Part shown: piece after piece, positions 1-9,873 of the stretch
How the letters are laid out: each line of letters starts with the position of its first letter
How positions within the stretch are numbered: position 1 is the first letter of the stretch
NCBI GenBank assembly: GCA_039519185.1
Contig: CM076849.1
Coordinates: forward strand, 62,888,587-62,952,586
Length of the DNA stretch: 64,000 nt
Reading direction: 5' to 3'
Source of the DNA: Astragalus membranaceus
Lineage: Eukaryota > Streptophyta > Magnoliopsida > Fabales > Fabaceae
The notes under the pieces: model-generated
Seen by the model: only the letters and a program-made list of their open reading frames with translations
Told to the model about the DNA's origin: nothing
Databases searched by the model: none
Made by a program: the position numbers and the translations under genes

Positions 1-125
1 TTGCCAGATATGACAACACTAAAAAAACCGTTGTCGTTTTTAAAAAAAAAAACCGTTGCTTGATATAAAACTGTTGCTATTCTCTAGAAAATACAACAGT
101 TTAAAACCGTTGCCATAGATGGTAA
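1..125. repeat. Left subterminal repeat array of CACTA 1
   Basis: Several copies of AACCGTTGC or its variants (AAACCGTTGTCG, AAAACCGTTGCC, AAAACTGTTGC) occur in about 120 bp, separated by A-rich spacers. The same motif in both orientations clusters at 10608-10800. Repeated short motifs near both ends are typical transposase-binding regions of CACTA elements. Confidence 0.6.
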
Positions 126-513
126 AAAAGAAAAAAAAATACAAAAAAAATATCACTCAAATTCATTCCTTCCCAACAACCTTCCCAACAAAAGAGTTGT
201 GTGATATCACTCATATGTGATTGTCGACAATCAGTACATGCATGAACAACTTGAAATTAGCCAGAGAATTACATAGGAAACATCAAAAATTTGATTGGTA
301 AACAAGAAAATTTGACTTGTTGCATGTCTTACATAGAAATGATACTGCCAATGACCCTACATTTACCATTTCTAAGCCATCAAACTCATTCTCCCTTCAC
401 ATCACTCCCATCGGCGTCCTGAAAAGAACTGTCATAGTATGCTAGGTAAGAGCGGAAATTATCGCAAAATATGAAAGTGAAATAATACAAAGATAGGTCC
501 AAGGATTACTCAC
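126..513. other. Intron-like spacer within CACTA 1
   Basis: AT-rich sequence with no ORF or homology I recognise. It lies downstream, in the minus-strand sense, of the DUF3700 exon, whose splice donor (GTGAG on the minus strand) is at 509-513. Confidence 0.4.
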
Positions 514-752
514 AGCAGCAACAAATGCAGTTTTAGAAGCACTGTCGAATAGAATAAATGCAAATTTGCCCTGGAAATCTCTCAACCTGATCAGCGGGAT
601 AGGGACTACGATCTCTTAGAGTCCTGTAAGCTTCTATGATAATTGTCACCTCATTTGGTGTTTTGCTCAATCCATATTGTTGTTTAAGATTAGCAACATT
701 CTCAACGTGGCCTTGAAACAAACAGAAGATGTCATCCACAACTGCAAACAAC
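514..752 (-). pseudogene. Exon fragment of a DUF3700 'aluminium-induced' (YGL/LRDR) gene
   Basis: The minus strand encodes DDIFCLFQGH, then QQYGL, then EAYRTLRDRSPYPADQV, the signature YGL and LRDR motifs of the plant DUF3700 family (AILP1/TSJT1-like, glutamine-amidotransferase-like fold). The exon has a good acceptor (CTAG before 752) and donor (GTGAG after 514), so it was captured as genomic DNA with introns. Just after ADQV the frame breaks. Reading resumes in another frame as RDFQGKFAFILFDSASKTAF, which fits a short deletion of about 2 nt. Only this one of the several exons such a gene should have is present. It is certainly non-functional as a DUF3700 protein, and the identification is strong from the motifs. 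Confidence 0.8.
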
Positions 753-1279
753 CTAGCAATAAGAGAAAACAAAAATAAATTACATTAATTCATTTTTATA
801 TAAGATAACTTTATAATGATCTGAATCGAAGAAAAAGGACTTTCAGACATGGTGATTGAAAGAGAAACATGGAAGAGGAGAAAACTGGTGTAATATCAGA
901 AAGGAAATATTACAACATAAAAAAAATGCTAATATAAGACCAACCATACCAACTTTCAGTACACACACATAATAACTAATAACTACCTAATAACTACTCT
1001 AGTACACACCCATAATCATTATACACAAGACAACCCATCCACCAGACTCAAATATTTCCTGGTACTATTTCCCAGCAAAGCTAAAGCATATGAACATCAA
1101 ATTTTTGCTGCAATATGTATGTACCCTTTAGTTAGTTAATTATAGAGATAGAGCAAACTCTCATACTGGAGGAAATGAACACCAGTAGCTGCAGCTATGC
1201 GCAATGCAGTAATGCAATCCTCAGTGTGTCTTCATTAAACCAAGAAAATGAACAAGAGAACTTCATTGCAGGTTACGTG
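753..1279. other. Intron/UTR-like stretch in CACTA 1
   Basis: No confident gene. On the minus strand a short piece near 1150-1215 reads ALRIAAATGVHFLQ and could be one more captured exon, but I cannot name it. The rest is AT-rich intron-like sequence. Confidence 0.3.
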
Positions 1280-1632
1280 TCAGAAAGAGGCGGAATTTAT
1301 TCTGCGAAGTTGATATCTTGGTTCAGACAATGCATCTGGCGGTAACCTCTGGTCAAACTCCTGTCAAAGGGAAAGAATCCAAATATGAAATCTCATATTT
1401 ACAAATATAAAATATTCATACACTAATCTCATACACTAATGTCATGACCAATAATCTATAAGTAAATGGAAATTTACACTTTATTACTGAAAAGTAAAAC
1501 ATGTCAGAATGAGATATTGGAGTTCAGATGATAAGGGACTAAATCAAAGGGCAATAAGAATGAAATCTATGTGTAATAGACATATAGACTAGGCTTGGGA
1601 TCAGAATCAGATATGTAATTGATATGTAACAA

Positions 1633-1670
1633 CCGATGCTAAATGTCCTGAAAGTGACATTTAGCATCGG
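1633..1670. repeat. Perfect 15-bp hairpin with CCGATGCTAAATGTC arms
   Basis: The arms CCGATGCTAAATGTC and GACATTTAGCATCGG flank an 8-bp loop. The arm motif is the subterminal repeat of the unrelated CACTA family at 35300-35581 (ACCGATGCTAAATG). This is probably a tiny insertion or leftover of that family in an intron of the captured genes. Confidence 0.6.
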
Positions 1671-1849
1671 GGTAGTTAAAATAGGTAAAGTCTGGCCTTA
1701 GGTTCTTTAAGGTTAAGTGGTGAACACTTGTGAATGTTTGGAGATAACTTGTAGAAACATTAGTATAGAGGGTTGAATAGATGTAAGGACCAAAATGTCT
1801 TGACCTTACAATTTAAACTACTAGCTATATGCATTAAAAGATATCTTAC

Positions 1850-1900
1850 CTTGATAATTTCCACAAGCTGGTCTACTCCACTTTCACCAAGAAAGAGTGG
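1850..1900 (-). pseudogene. Single 51-nt exon of a GSK3/shaggy-like kinase
   Basis: Between a TGCCAG acceptor and a GTAAG donor on the minus strand, 17 codons read PLFLGESGVDQLVEIIK. This matches the highly conserved GSK3/SHAGGY stretch after kinase subdomain IX (PxFPGxSGVDQLVEIIK). The exon is 51 nt and in frame. No neighbouring GSK3 exon is recognisable, so this is an isolated captured exon with no kinase function. Confidence 0.75.
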
Positions 1901-2753
1901 CTGGCAAGAATAGAAATTCATTATTAGCTTTGGCACATATGAACTTAGGCAGGACAGAAGAATTTCAGCCCCAAACAAACAAACAAACAAACAAACAAAC
2001 AAGAATTTCAGCATATATATACTTTACCCTCCATGCAGTGAATACAGTGAAGGATTTTCCATGCACTCTGATATCTCCTTGGGTTTGGCAGTAGCAGTAT
2101 TCTGTTCTTTCTTCTGACATGCATTGTTGCTCCACTTTCCTTGTTTCTATTTCTTTAACTGAAAAAGAAAGAGTGAATAAGGCTTGCATATATATAAAGG
2201 ATTTTTGAGAATCATTAGTCTCAAAATTACAAAAAAGTTCATTACAATCTGATCATTCAAGACCTTGCAACCGTACTGAGATAAGCAAATCTTACCTCCA
2301 GCTTTTGGTGGAGGGATAATGGTATCATTGATGTGAGTCTTGCTTACATTAGCTTCAACTGCAAAATGAAGAAGGTTTTGTTCTGTCAAAATCATTAGCC
2401 TACACACAGTTCATATAATGAATTTAAATCCATAACTAGAATTGAACTGAAGTAGCTCTTACTCTCATTAACATGTTAATTATCTTTAGCTACTTGTGGA
2501 GAGCTTTTGGTGTCATTGACAGGACTCTTTGGTACAAAGCCTTCAGCTGACAGATGACTATTCACAATGTTAAAGTTATATAGCTAATCAAAACCTTTTA
2601 AAACTTATTTAGATTCATCAAATACATATTACCTTCATTCTTATGTGGAGAACTGCTAATAATGTATTCAGCAAGAATTTCGGCTACAATATCTTTAACT
2701 GCAGACCAAATAATCATCCCATAAACACATGTAGCCAGAATCATTTGGCTCTA

Positions 2754-4450
2754 TGATAGCCTCGCAAGTGCACGAGTCGTATCGCGTAATAAAAGAGTTA
2801 TCGATCCACAGGGAGAGCCTAAGTGATTACCAATTTAATTTTCCAAAGTTGATTAGCTAGAAGGAATGGTTTTTAGGAGTTGTAAAATTTAGAAATAAAA
2901 ACAAACAATCTCAGGTTTATAGTTTTATCACAACAATAAGGAACCAAAATAATTTCTTTAGACTATTCAACAAATTATAAGAGTAATATATTTCAAAGAC
3001 AAGGCAGGGAATATAACTAATGTCTCCTTTCGGAGTACAAGAGCGTGTTTTGAACTAACAATCAAGCCTATTCTCATGGTTGATTGTCACCAAAACCCAT
3101 TAAGCATAACACCTTTATAATGTCTCAAGAGTTTCAAAACTATTCTCATGTGTTGATTCCCTTGTCTAATTTCATAGATCCAACATCAATACTTCACCTT
3201 TCGGTTCTTCGTTTGATGTTTAAAATAAGATTTGAAGGGCAATAAAATTAGATTGAAATATAAAACAATTTGGCGTGGAGAATAGTCTTGGGAATTATTA
3301 GGGACCTATCATTGGATTACTCCCAATAACCCAAGACTTTGTATCTACTCACTCATATTAAATATGAGAGAAGAAGAAGAAGAAGAAAAGACATGAAATT
3401 AAATAGCGAGAAATAAAAGAAAGCGGTAAATTGCAAAATCATAAATAGCGGAATTGTAAATGACAAGAAAATAAAAGTGCAAGAAAGTAAATAGCAAGCA
3501 AAGTAAATGACTTGGAAAATAAAAGGGCAAGAAAGTAAATAGCAAGGAAAGTAAATGACTTGGAAAATAAAAGGGCGAGAAAGTAAATAGCAAGGAAAGT
3601 AAATGACTTGGAAAATAAAAGGGCAAGAAAGTAAATAGCAAGGAAAGTAAATGACTTGGAAAATAAAAGGGCGAGAAAGTAAATAGCGAGAAAATAAAAG
3701 AGCGAGAAAGTAAAAGAGCGAGAATTTAAAAGAGCAAGAATCATAAAAAGCATGAAGAGTAAATTGAAGTCATGAATCTTAGAGGAAACCTTGTCATTGA
3801 TTTTCTAACAAAATTCAAGCTTAGTTACAAGTGAGGATCAAGGTCCTATTTATAGGAAAATATGAGGGCCAAGGCACTTGAGTGGAGGGGCAAAATGGTC
3901 CAAAAAAAAGTGGCAAATCAAGTTGGCAAAGATAGCCATCAGCAAGTGGGTGCAGCCAAAATTGACTTGTCTGGCGCCAGGGTCGTGCGCCCATGTGCCT
4001 GGGTCGTGTGCCTTGTGCTGGCAACAGCTGTTCTGCGTTGCTGGAAACCATGGGTCGTGCGCCTATGTGCCAGGGTCGTGCGCCCTGGCCAGTCAATTTT
4101 GGCTGCTCTGCGCCAGTTTTGCACCAGGGTCGTGCGCCTATGTTCCAGGGTCGTGCGCAGGCTCTGCGCCAGTTTTTGCTGCTTGGCGCCCTTGGCGCCC
4201 TGTGCTGCGCCAGTTTTTGCTACTTGGCGCCCTTGGCGCCCTGTTGAGTGCCAAGCGGTCTTAAAAATTGTTCCTCCTCAAATATTTTCTTTGTTTCTTC
4301 ATTTTTCCTCATATTTTCTCTTTTGCTTCAAAATAACACCTGAAAATAAAAAGTAAACATTTGTAGTAAAATAGCTCAAAAATATAATTAAAATACCAAA
4401 TAAACTTAAGAAAAATAACTATTAAAAAGACTCTAAAAATAGACTTATCA
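2754..4450 (-). repeat. 3' LTR of the Athila-like element
   Basis: 1697 bp, TG...CA ends. It contains a 48-bp tandem repeat (3480-3671) and a GC-rich GGGTCGTGCGCC/GGCGCC array (3970-4255). It is the near-identical partner of 7311-9023. Open frames in the GC-rich part are by-products of the repeats. Confidence 0.9.
3480..3671. repeat. 48-bp tandem repeat, four copies, within the LTR
   Basis: The unit begins CAAGAAAGTAAATAGCAAG and ends AAATAAAAGGG. Copies alternate GGGCAAG and GGGCGAG at the junction. The same array recurs at 8037-8228 in the other LTR. Confidence 0.85.
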
Positions 4451-4459
4451 AACTCCCCT
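4451..4459 (-). other. Polypurine tract of the Athila-like element
   Basis: On the minus strand AGGGGAGTT directly precedes the 3' LTR, the expected primer position for plus-strand DNA synthesis. Confidence 0.65.
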
Positions 4460-5570
4460 ATGCTTGAACCTTTGCTTGTCCTCAAGCAAAAACAGTGTAA
4501 ATCTTTAGGCCAATTCTGAAGGGAATTTATTTTCATATCGAAACCTTAAGTGAACTGTGGGGCAATTCTAACACTTTGGTTTGAGAACTACTATCTGGGC
4601 TTCTTGTGGAATTGGGAGACAGTTTTAAAGTATCAATACTCTAGAGAGGATATCAATGTCATCATAGAACCGGTTCCCCAGCATTCTTAAGCTTGGGTCC
4701 TTCATTCACTAAGACCGGGTCTCAAAGGAGGGTCTTTATACGTTGGGTATTCAAGCATTTTTTTTCTTTTTGATTTTATATGCTAACCATTCATTTTGAC
4801 ATTTAAAATGCACCAATTTTTGCATTTTGAATTGGTTTTGCAATTTTTTTTTCTTTTTTTTTTTTTTTAATACCCCAACTCAGACGTTTTTCTCCAGTAA
4901 CCGCGCATCCAGTGAATGTCACCAAGAGAACCAGGTTACTAGTTTCTTTTCAATCCTTCTAATTCTATTAATAACTGAAAAAAAAGTCTCAATAGTGGGT
5001 GTGTGAAAAAGCCCTAGAAGTAGAAATCGAATCATGATACAATTTTGTTGTTCCCAACCAGTCCACCTAGATGATTGCTAATGAAAATTTGAAAAAAATT
5101 TTGTCCAGAAAAGGCTTATCTAAAACATGCTTAGGGTTCACAAATTTCATGATGGAGGGAGCAGATACAACTCAAAGTACAAAAAGATAAAAACTCAGCA
5201 AAGCAATAAAGACATACCCAAGAAAAGCAATAAAATACCCCCCCATGCTTGGACCAAACATTGTCCTCAATGTAAATCAGAATTGAAAATATGAGAGGGG
5301 TAAGAAAGCTCACATTGATTGGCATTTTGTAGCTTTTCTACTTTTTCCAAGAAAACAAAACATAGGTAAACCAGTGGGTTGCCTCCCACGCAGCGCACGT
5401 TTATGGTCATTAGCTTGACCTTTGCCCTTTGGGAAGTTATTCCTGGGTCCCATTGCTTGAAGCATAAAGACCAAGTGACACATGAAGAATGAAAACATAT
5501 TCCTGGATCCCATGGCTTGTAAAATGGAAGTTGTAAAAGCAATAAGATCTTATTTTCAATTCCCCCCAGA
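4460..5570 (-). other. Non-coding 3' internal region of the Athila-like element
   Basis: No conserved coding sequence. Two related motifs, TATGCTTGAACCTTTGCTTG near 4463 and CATGCTTGGACCAAACATTG near 5242, plus GTGGGTTGCCTCCCACGCAG near 5375, look like structural or non-coding signals of this element group. The pol genes expected here are missing. Confidence 0.5.
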
Positions 5571-7199
5571 TCAAATGTTATTTTCACAAAGGAAGGTGAA
5601 AAATAAGATAAAGGAGATGCTTCGTATGGTGGTGGGGGGATGTTTGGTTCTTCTCTTTCTTTTTCTGGTTCTTTCTTTTTTTTCTTTTTCTGGTTCTTTC
5701 TCTTTTTCTTTCTCTTCTTGCTCACATGGTAAATTATGTTTTTCACTCACAATTTTTCCTTGGTTTGCTCTTGGTTCCTCTAATTGTTTTCCGCTTCTAA
5801 GGGTGACGGCATATATTTGGCCATTTAGATTTTGTTCAGGCTGTCTGGGAAATACCCTCGAAGATTTAGAGGATGAAGCCACCTGTGTTGCCACTTGAGT
5901 TATTTGATTTTCAAGCATCTCACTATGAGCGGCAATAGAGTCGATTTTTTATTCTAATTTGATAAGTGTGTCATTCAAATAACCAGTTTGATTTTTGAAT
6001 TCTTCATTTTGTTTTGTTTGAGATGACACAAATTTTTCCATCAAAAATTCCAAGTTCGACTTTTGCGGGTTGTTTTGTGGGTTATTAAAAACCCTTTGAT
6101 TTTGAAAGACAGGAGGTGGTCTAGGTGCTGGATTGGGTGGAGGATTTTTATAAGAAAAGTTTGGATGATTCCTCCACCCAGGATTATAAGTATTTGAAAA
6201 TGGATCTTCCTTTTGAGTATAGTTAATATGCTCATTTCCAGTACTAGATGCCTCAAGCTGGCATTCAGCTCCAATATGGCCAACAACCCCACATAATTCA
6301 CATGGTGGAGTAGTAGGAGAACAAGTTTTTGAGACGGCACTTACATTTAATTTTTCAAATTTTTGAAAAAGTGCGTCCACTTTTGAGGCAAGATGATCAA
6401 CAGCAGATATTTCATATTTACCTGGCTCTTTTGATGATGCTGGTTTATCTGTTATGACTCGCTCACTTGCCCATTGACAATGGTTTTGAGCCATATCTTC
6501 AATAAGTGCATAAGCTTCAGTAAAAATTTTGTTCATCAAAGCTCCACCTGCATCAACAGTCATTCTTGTTGCATATTGTAATCCATTATAAAATGTGTGA
6601 ACAACGAGCCATTTCTCTAGTCCATGATGGGGGCATAGCCTTAACATTTCTTTGAAACGTTCCCAAGCATCATAAAGAGATTCTCCGTCGTTTTGAGTAA
6701 ATCGAGTAATTTGACTTCTCATTTGAGCTGTTTTACTTGGGGGAAAGAACCTAGTAAGAAAAACTTGTTTTAATTGGCCCCAGCTGGTAATGGATTCCGA
6801 AGGCAAAGAATGTAGCCATGCTCTTGCTCTATCCCTTAATGAAAAAGGGAAGAGCTTTAGTCTTATGGCATCTTGAGGTACCCCGTTGAATTTGAGAGTC
6901 CCACAGTATTCCAAAAAAATTGAAATATGAAGATTTGGGTCCTCCGTGGGAGAACAAGAAATATGGTTCTGTTGATCCATTGAAAGCAGAGATGATTTGA
7001 GTTCAAAATTATTTGCTTCCACATTTGGATGTACAATGACAGCCGATGGTTCTGCTGAAGGTGTTGCGTACTCTTTGAGAGCACGATTTTCATTAGCCGC
7101 CATTTGGTTATCGGGAATTTCTCTCCTCCTTCTATGTAAGAACCTTTCAATTTCGGGAATTTGTTGAACAGTTTCTCCGAAACTTCTGGTTCTTCGCAT
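5571..7199 (-). pseudogene. gag: gag gene of the Athila-like element, one in-frame stop
   Basis: The ATG at 7199 opens MRRTRSFGETVQQIPEIERF. The retrotransposon gag domain follows, with hallmark SLRDRARAWLHSLP and QVFLTRFFPPSKT around residues 125-160. A CCHC zinc knuckle CELCGVVGHIGAEC sits near residue 300, followed by a proline/asparagine-rich tail. A TAA at 5949-5951 interrupts the frame. The same frame continues as a second part ending at 5571 (AVTLRSGKQLEEP, then a K/E-rich tail). The protein would form the virus-like particle in the cytoplasm and package RNA. There is no pol downstream. The stop may be tolerated because the upstream 416 codons hold all recognised gag features. Confidence 0.85.
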
Positions 7200-7286
7200 T
7201 CGAGGCACAAGAGAAGAAAAAGTAAAAATAAAGAAAATAAAACTTCAGTCTAACCGGTTTCGAAAAATTTAATTAATATCACTGCC

Positions 7287-7304
7287 TCCCCGGCAACGGC
7301 GCCA
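7287..7304 (-). other. Primer binding site, tRNA-Asp type
   Basis: The plus strand TCCCCGGCAACGGCGCCA equals the 3' end of plant tRNA-Asp including CCA. It lies 6 nt from the 5' LTR at 7311. This primer type is usual in Athila/Tat-group elements and fixes the element's minus orientation. Confidence 0.85.
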
Positions 7305-7310
7305 AAAACT

Positions 7311-9023
7311 TGATAGCCTCGCAAGTGCACGAGTCGTATCGCGTAATAAAAGAGTTATCGATCCACAGGGAGAGCCTAAGTGATTACCAATTTAATTTTC
7401 CAAAGTTGATTAGCTAGAAGGAATGGTTTTTAGGAGTTGTAAAATTTAGAAATAAAAACAAACAATCTCAGGTTTATAGTTTTATCACAACAATAAGGAA
7501 CCAAAATAATTTCTTTAGACTATTCAACAAATTATAAGAGTAATATATTTCAAAGACAAGGCAGGGAATATAACTAATGTCTCCTTTCGGAGTACAAGAG
7601 CGTGTTTTGAACTAACAATCAAGCCTATTCTCATGGTTGATTGTCACCAAAACCCATTAAGCATAACACCTTTATAATGTCTCAAGAGTTTCAAAACTAT
7701 TCTCATGTGTTGATTCCCTTGTCTAATTTCATAGATCCAACATCAATACTTCACCTTTCGGTTCTTCGTTTGATGTTTAAAATAAGATTTGAAGGGCAAT
7801 AAAATTAGATTGAAATATAAAACAATTTGGAGTGGAGAATAGTCTTGGGAATTATTAGGGACCTATCATTGGATTACTCCCAATAACCCAAGACTTTGTA
7901 TCTACTCACTCATATTAAATATGAGAGAAGAAGAAGAAGAAGAAAAGACATGAAATTAAATAGCGAGAAATAAAAGAAAGCGGTAAATTGCAAAATCATA
8001 AATAGCGGAATTGTAAATGACAAGAAAATAAAAGTGCAAGAAAGTAAATAGCAAGCAAAGTAAATGACTTGGAAAATAAAAGGGCAAGAAAGTAAATAGC
8101 AAGGAAAGTAAATGACTTGGAAAATAAAAGGGCGAGAAAGTAAATAGCAAGGAAAGTAAATGACTTGGAAAATAAAAGGGCAAGAAAGTAAATAGCAAGG
8201 AAAGTAAATGACTTGGAAAATAAAAGGGCGAGAAAGTAAATAGCAAGAAAATAAAAGAGCGAGAAAGTAAAAGAGCGAGAAAGTAAAAGAGCGAGAATTT
8301 AAAAGAGCAAGAATCATAAAAAGCATGAAGAGTAAATTGAAGTCATGAATCTTAGAGGAAACCTTGTCATTGATTTTCTAACAAAATTCAAGCTTAGTTA
8401 CAAGTGAGGATCAATGTCCTATTTATAGGAAAATATGAGGACCAAGGCACTTGAGTGGAGGGGCAAAATGGTCCAAAAAAAAGTGGCAAATCAAGTTGGC
8501 AAAGATAGCCATCAGCAAGTGGGTGCAGCCAAAATTAACTTGTCTGGCGCCAGGGTCGTGCGCCCATGTGCCTGGGTCGTGCGCCTTGTGCTGGCAACAG
8601 CTGTTCTGCGTTGCTGGCAAGCATGGGTCGTGCGCCTATGTACCAGGGTCGTGTGCCCTGGCCAGTCAATTTTGGCTGCTATGCGCCAGTTTTGCACCAG
8701 GGTCGTGCGCCTATGTGCCAGGGTCGTGCGCAGGCTCTGCGCCAGTTTTTGCTGCTTGGCGCCCTTGGCGCCCTGTGCTGCGCCAGTTTTTGCTGCTTGG
8801 CGCCCTTGGCGCCCTGTTGAGTGCCAAGTGGTCTTAAATATTGTTCCTCCTCAAATATTTTCTTTGTTTCTTCATTTTTCCTCATATTTTCTCTTTTGCT
8901 TCAAAATAACACCTGAAAATAAAAAGTAAACATTTGTAGTAAAATAGCTCAAAAATATAATTAAAATACCAAATAAACTTAAGAAAAATAACTATTAAAA
9001 AGACTCTAAAAATAGACTTATCA
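7311..9023 (-). repeat. 5' LTR of the Athila-like element
   Basis: 1713 bp, 16 bp longer than its partner because of an extra GAGAAAGTAAAAGAGC unit near 8275. It contains the 48-bp repeat array (8037-8228) and the GC-rich GTCGTGCGCC array (8547-8828). It ends CTTATCA at 9023 against the CTCTA duplication. Confidence 0.9.
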
Positions 9024-9080
9024 CTCTACACATAGTACAATCATTCAGAATATATGTATCTTAGATTTAATAATTCTTAC

Positions 9081-9161
9081 CTTTGACTATTTCTAGAGAT
9101 CTACTGGTGTCATTGACCATCCGCAACTTGGTGCCAACACCAATGGAGAGCCTCAGGTTCA
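9081..9161 (-). pseudogene. Unidentified 81-nt exon captured by CACTA 1
   Basis: Bounded by a TTTATAG acceptor and a GTAAGA donor on the minus strand. In one frame it reads LRLSIGVGTKLRMVNDTSRS. It shares the VNDT motif with the blocks at 2296-2358 and 2487-2556, so it probably belongs to the same source gene, now separated by the inserted retrotransposon. Confidence 0.4.
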
Positions 9162-9305
9162 CTATAAAGAAACCAAGAAAATAAATATATGCATAAACAT
9201 GTTACACTGTGAAATGATTGATTCTGCATCTGCATTTCTTGTCAGAGCACTATAAAATAAATAACACCATGCATGTTTATACAGAGAAAAAGATCAGGTT
9301 TATAT

Positions 9306-9777
9306 TTAAGAAGTATCCGATTTCAACTTGTTTCTGTACAATTCTTCATCTTGAATTATAGTTGGAATACTCCACTTGCAAAGAGGGTTCACTGATATCT
9401 TTCCACCTGAAAATTTTTGTAGGATATAGTTTATCATCTAATTATACTACCAGAATGCCTTTACTTGACTCACTCCATTAAATTACCTTCTTTATTAGCT
9501 TCAGCACACCTTTTCTGGTAGCTCAGGGACAGCTGCGGATCCAGTAATTCCAGTAAACTTTCATACTTACTTTTAGCCTCAGTAATCCACTCAGTCTAGA
9601 AAACAAAATTTGGCATAATATCATAATTCATACAGATACTAAATAAACATATTTTAGATTTAGAAACACCATTTGTGATAAGTTTGACATAGTCACCAAC
9701 ATGGCAGGTGCAGTTGAACCTCCATATATTCTTATAAAGAAGCGCAGAATGTTGAAACTATTTTCTAAAACATCATC
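9306..9777 (-). pseudogene. Three-exon 3' fragment of an unidentified plant gene
   Basis: Three exons join in frame on the minus strand: 9670-9777 (108 nt, 36 codons), 9487-9595 (109 nt) and 9306-9406 ending in TAA. All have standard GT/AG borders and compatible phases (0, then 1). The reading includes ENSFNILRFFIRIYGGSTAP, TEWITEAKSKYESLLELLDP and NPLCKWSIPTIIQDEELYRN, about 106 residues with no internal stop. I do not recognise the family. A possible further small exon lies at 9861-9873. It was captured with introns by CACTA 1. Lack of stops suggests recent capture or use. No function is proposed. Confidence 0.5.
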
Positions 9778-9873
9778 CTGTAAGAGAGCTTGTAGTCAAA
9801 ATAAGATTCAGACAACATTATGACAGCTGATGGTTACAAAATTACGAATATAGAACTCACCTCGTAGTGATAC

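Larger units (their letters stand above)
1280..2698 (-). pseudogene. Chain of small unidentified exon-like blocks captured by CACTA 1
   Basis: Four blocks on the minus strand are bounded by plausible splice sites: 2633-2698 (66 nt), 2296-2358 (63 nt), 2028-2158 (131 nt) and 1280-1360. The last ends in TGA and reads EFDQRLPPDALSEPRYQL before it. A fifth block near 2487-2556 lacks a good donor. Two of the blocks, and the related exon at 9081-9161, share an NDT motif: THINDTIIPPP, SPVNDTKSSPQ and RMVNDTSRSLE. I do not recognise the parent gene. The block at 1850-1900 inside this span is annotated separately as GSK3. Which blocks belong to one gene is inference. Confidence 0.4.
2754..9023 (-). 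mobile_element. Non-autonomous Athila-like LTR retrotransposon (gag only)
   Basis: Two LTRs of 1697 and 1713 bp begin TGATAGCC and end TTATCA. They are flanked by a perfect 5-bp target duplication CTCTA (2749-2753 and 9024-9028). Element polarity is minus: the primer site lies at 7287-7304 and the polypurine tract at 4451-4459. The 2.86-kb interior codes only for a gag protein. No protease, reverse transcriptase or integrase is visible, so it depends on a relative for movement. By eye the LTRs differ by roughly fifteen substitutions and one 16-bp indel, so insertion is not very recent. It is nested in CACTA 1. Confidence 0.9.

Noticed and set aside
3480..3671. CRISPR-like regular repeat
   Set aside because: The units abut directly with no unique spacers, and the host is a plant.
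3399..3753. Leu/Phe-rich repetitive minus-strand frames (also 7910-8326)
   Set aside because: They translate the 48-bp tandem repeat. Low-complexity hydrophobic sequence, not a membrane protein.
3862..4356. Open frames of 84-164 codons in the GC-rich LTR segment (and copies at 8435-8929)
   Set aside because: They lie inside LTRs, overlap in several frames and owe their openness to repeated GTCGTGCGCC words. No domain is visible.
5482..5898. 138-codon plus-strand frame
   Set aside because: Antisense of the K/E-rich gag tail.
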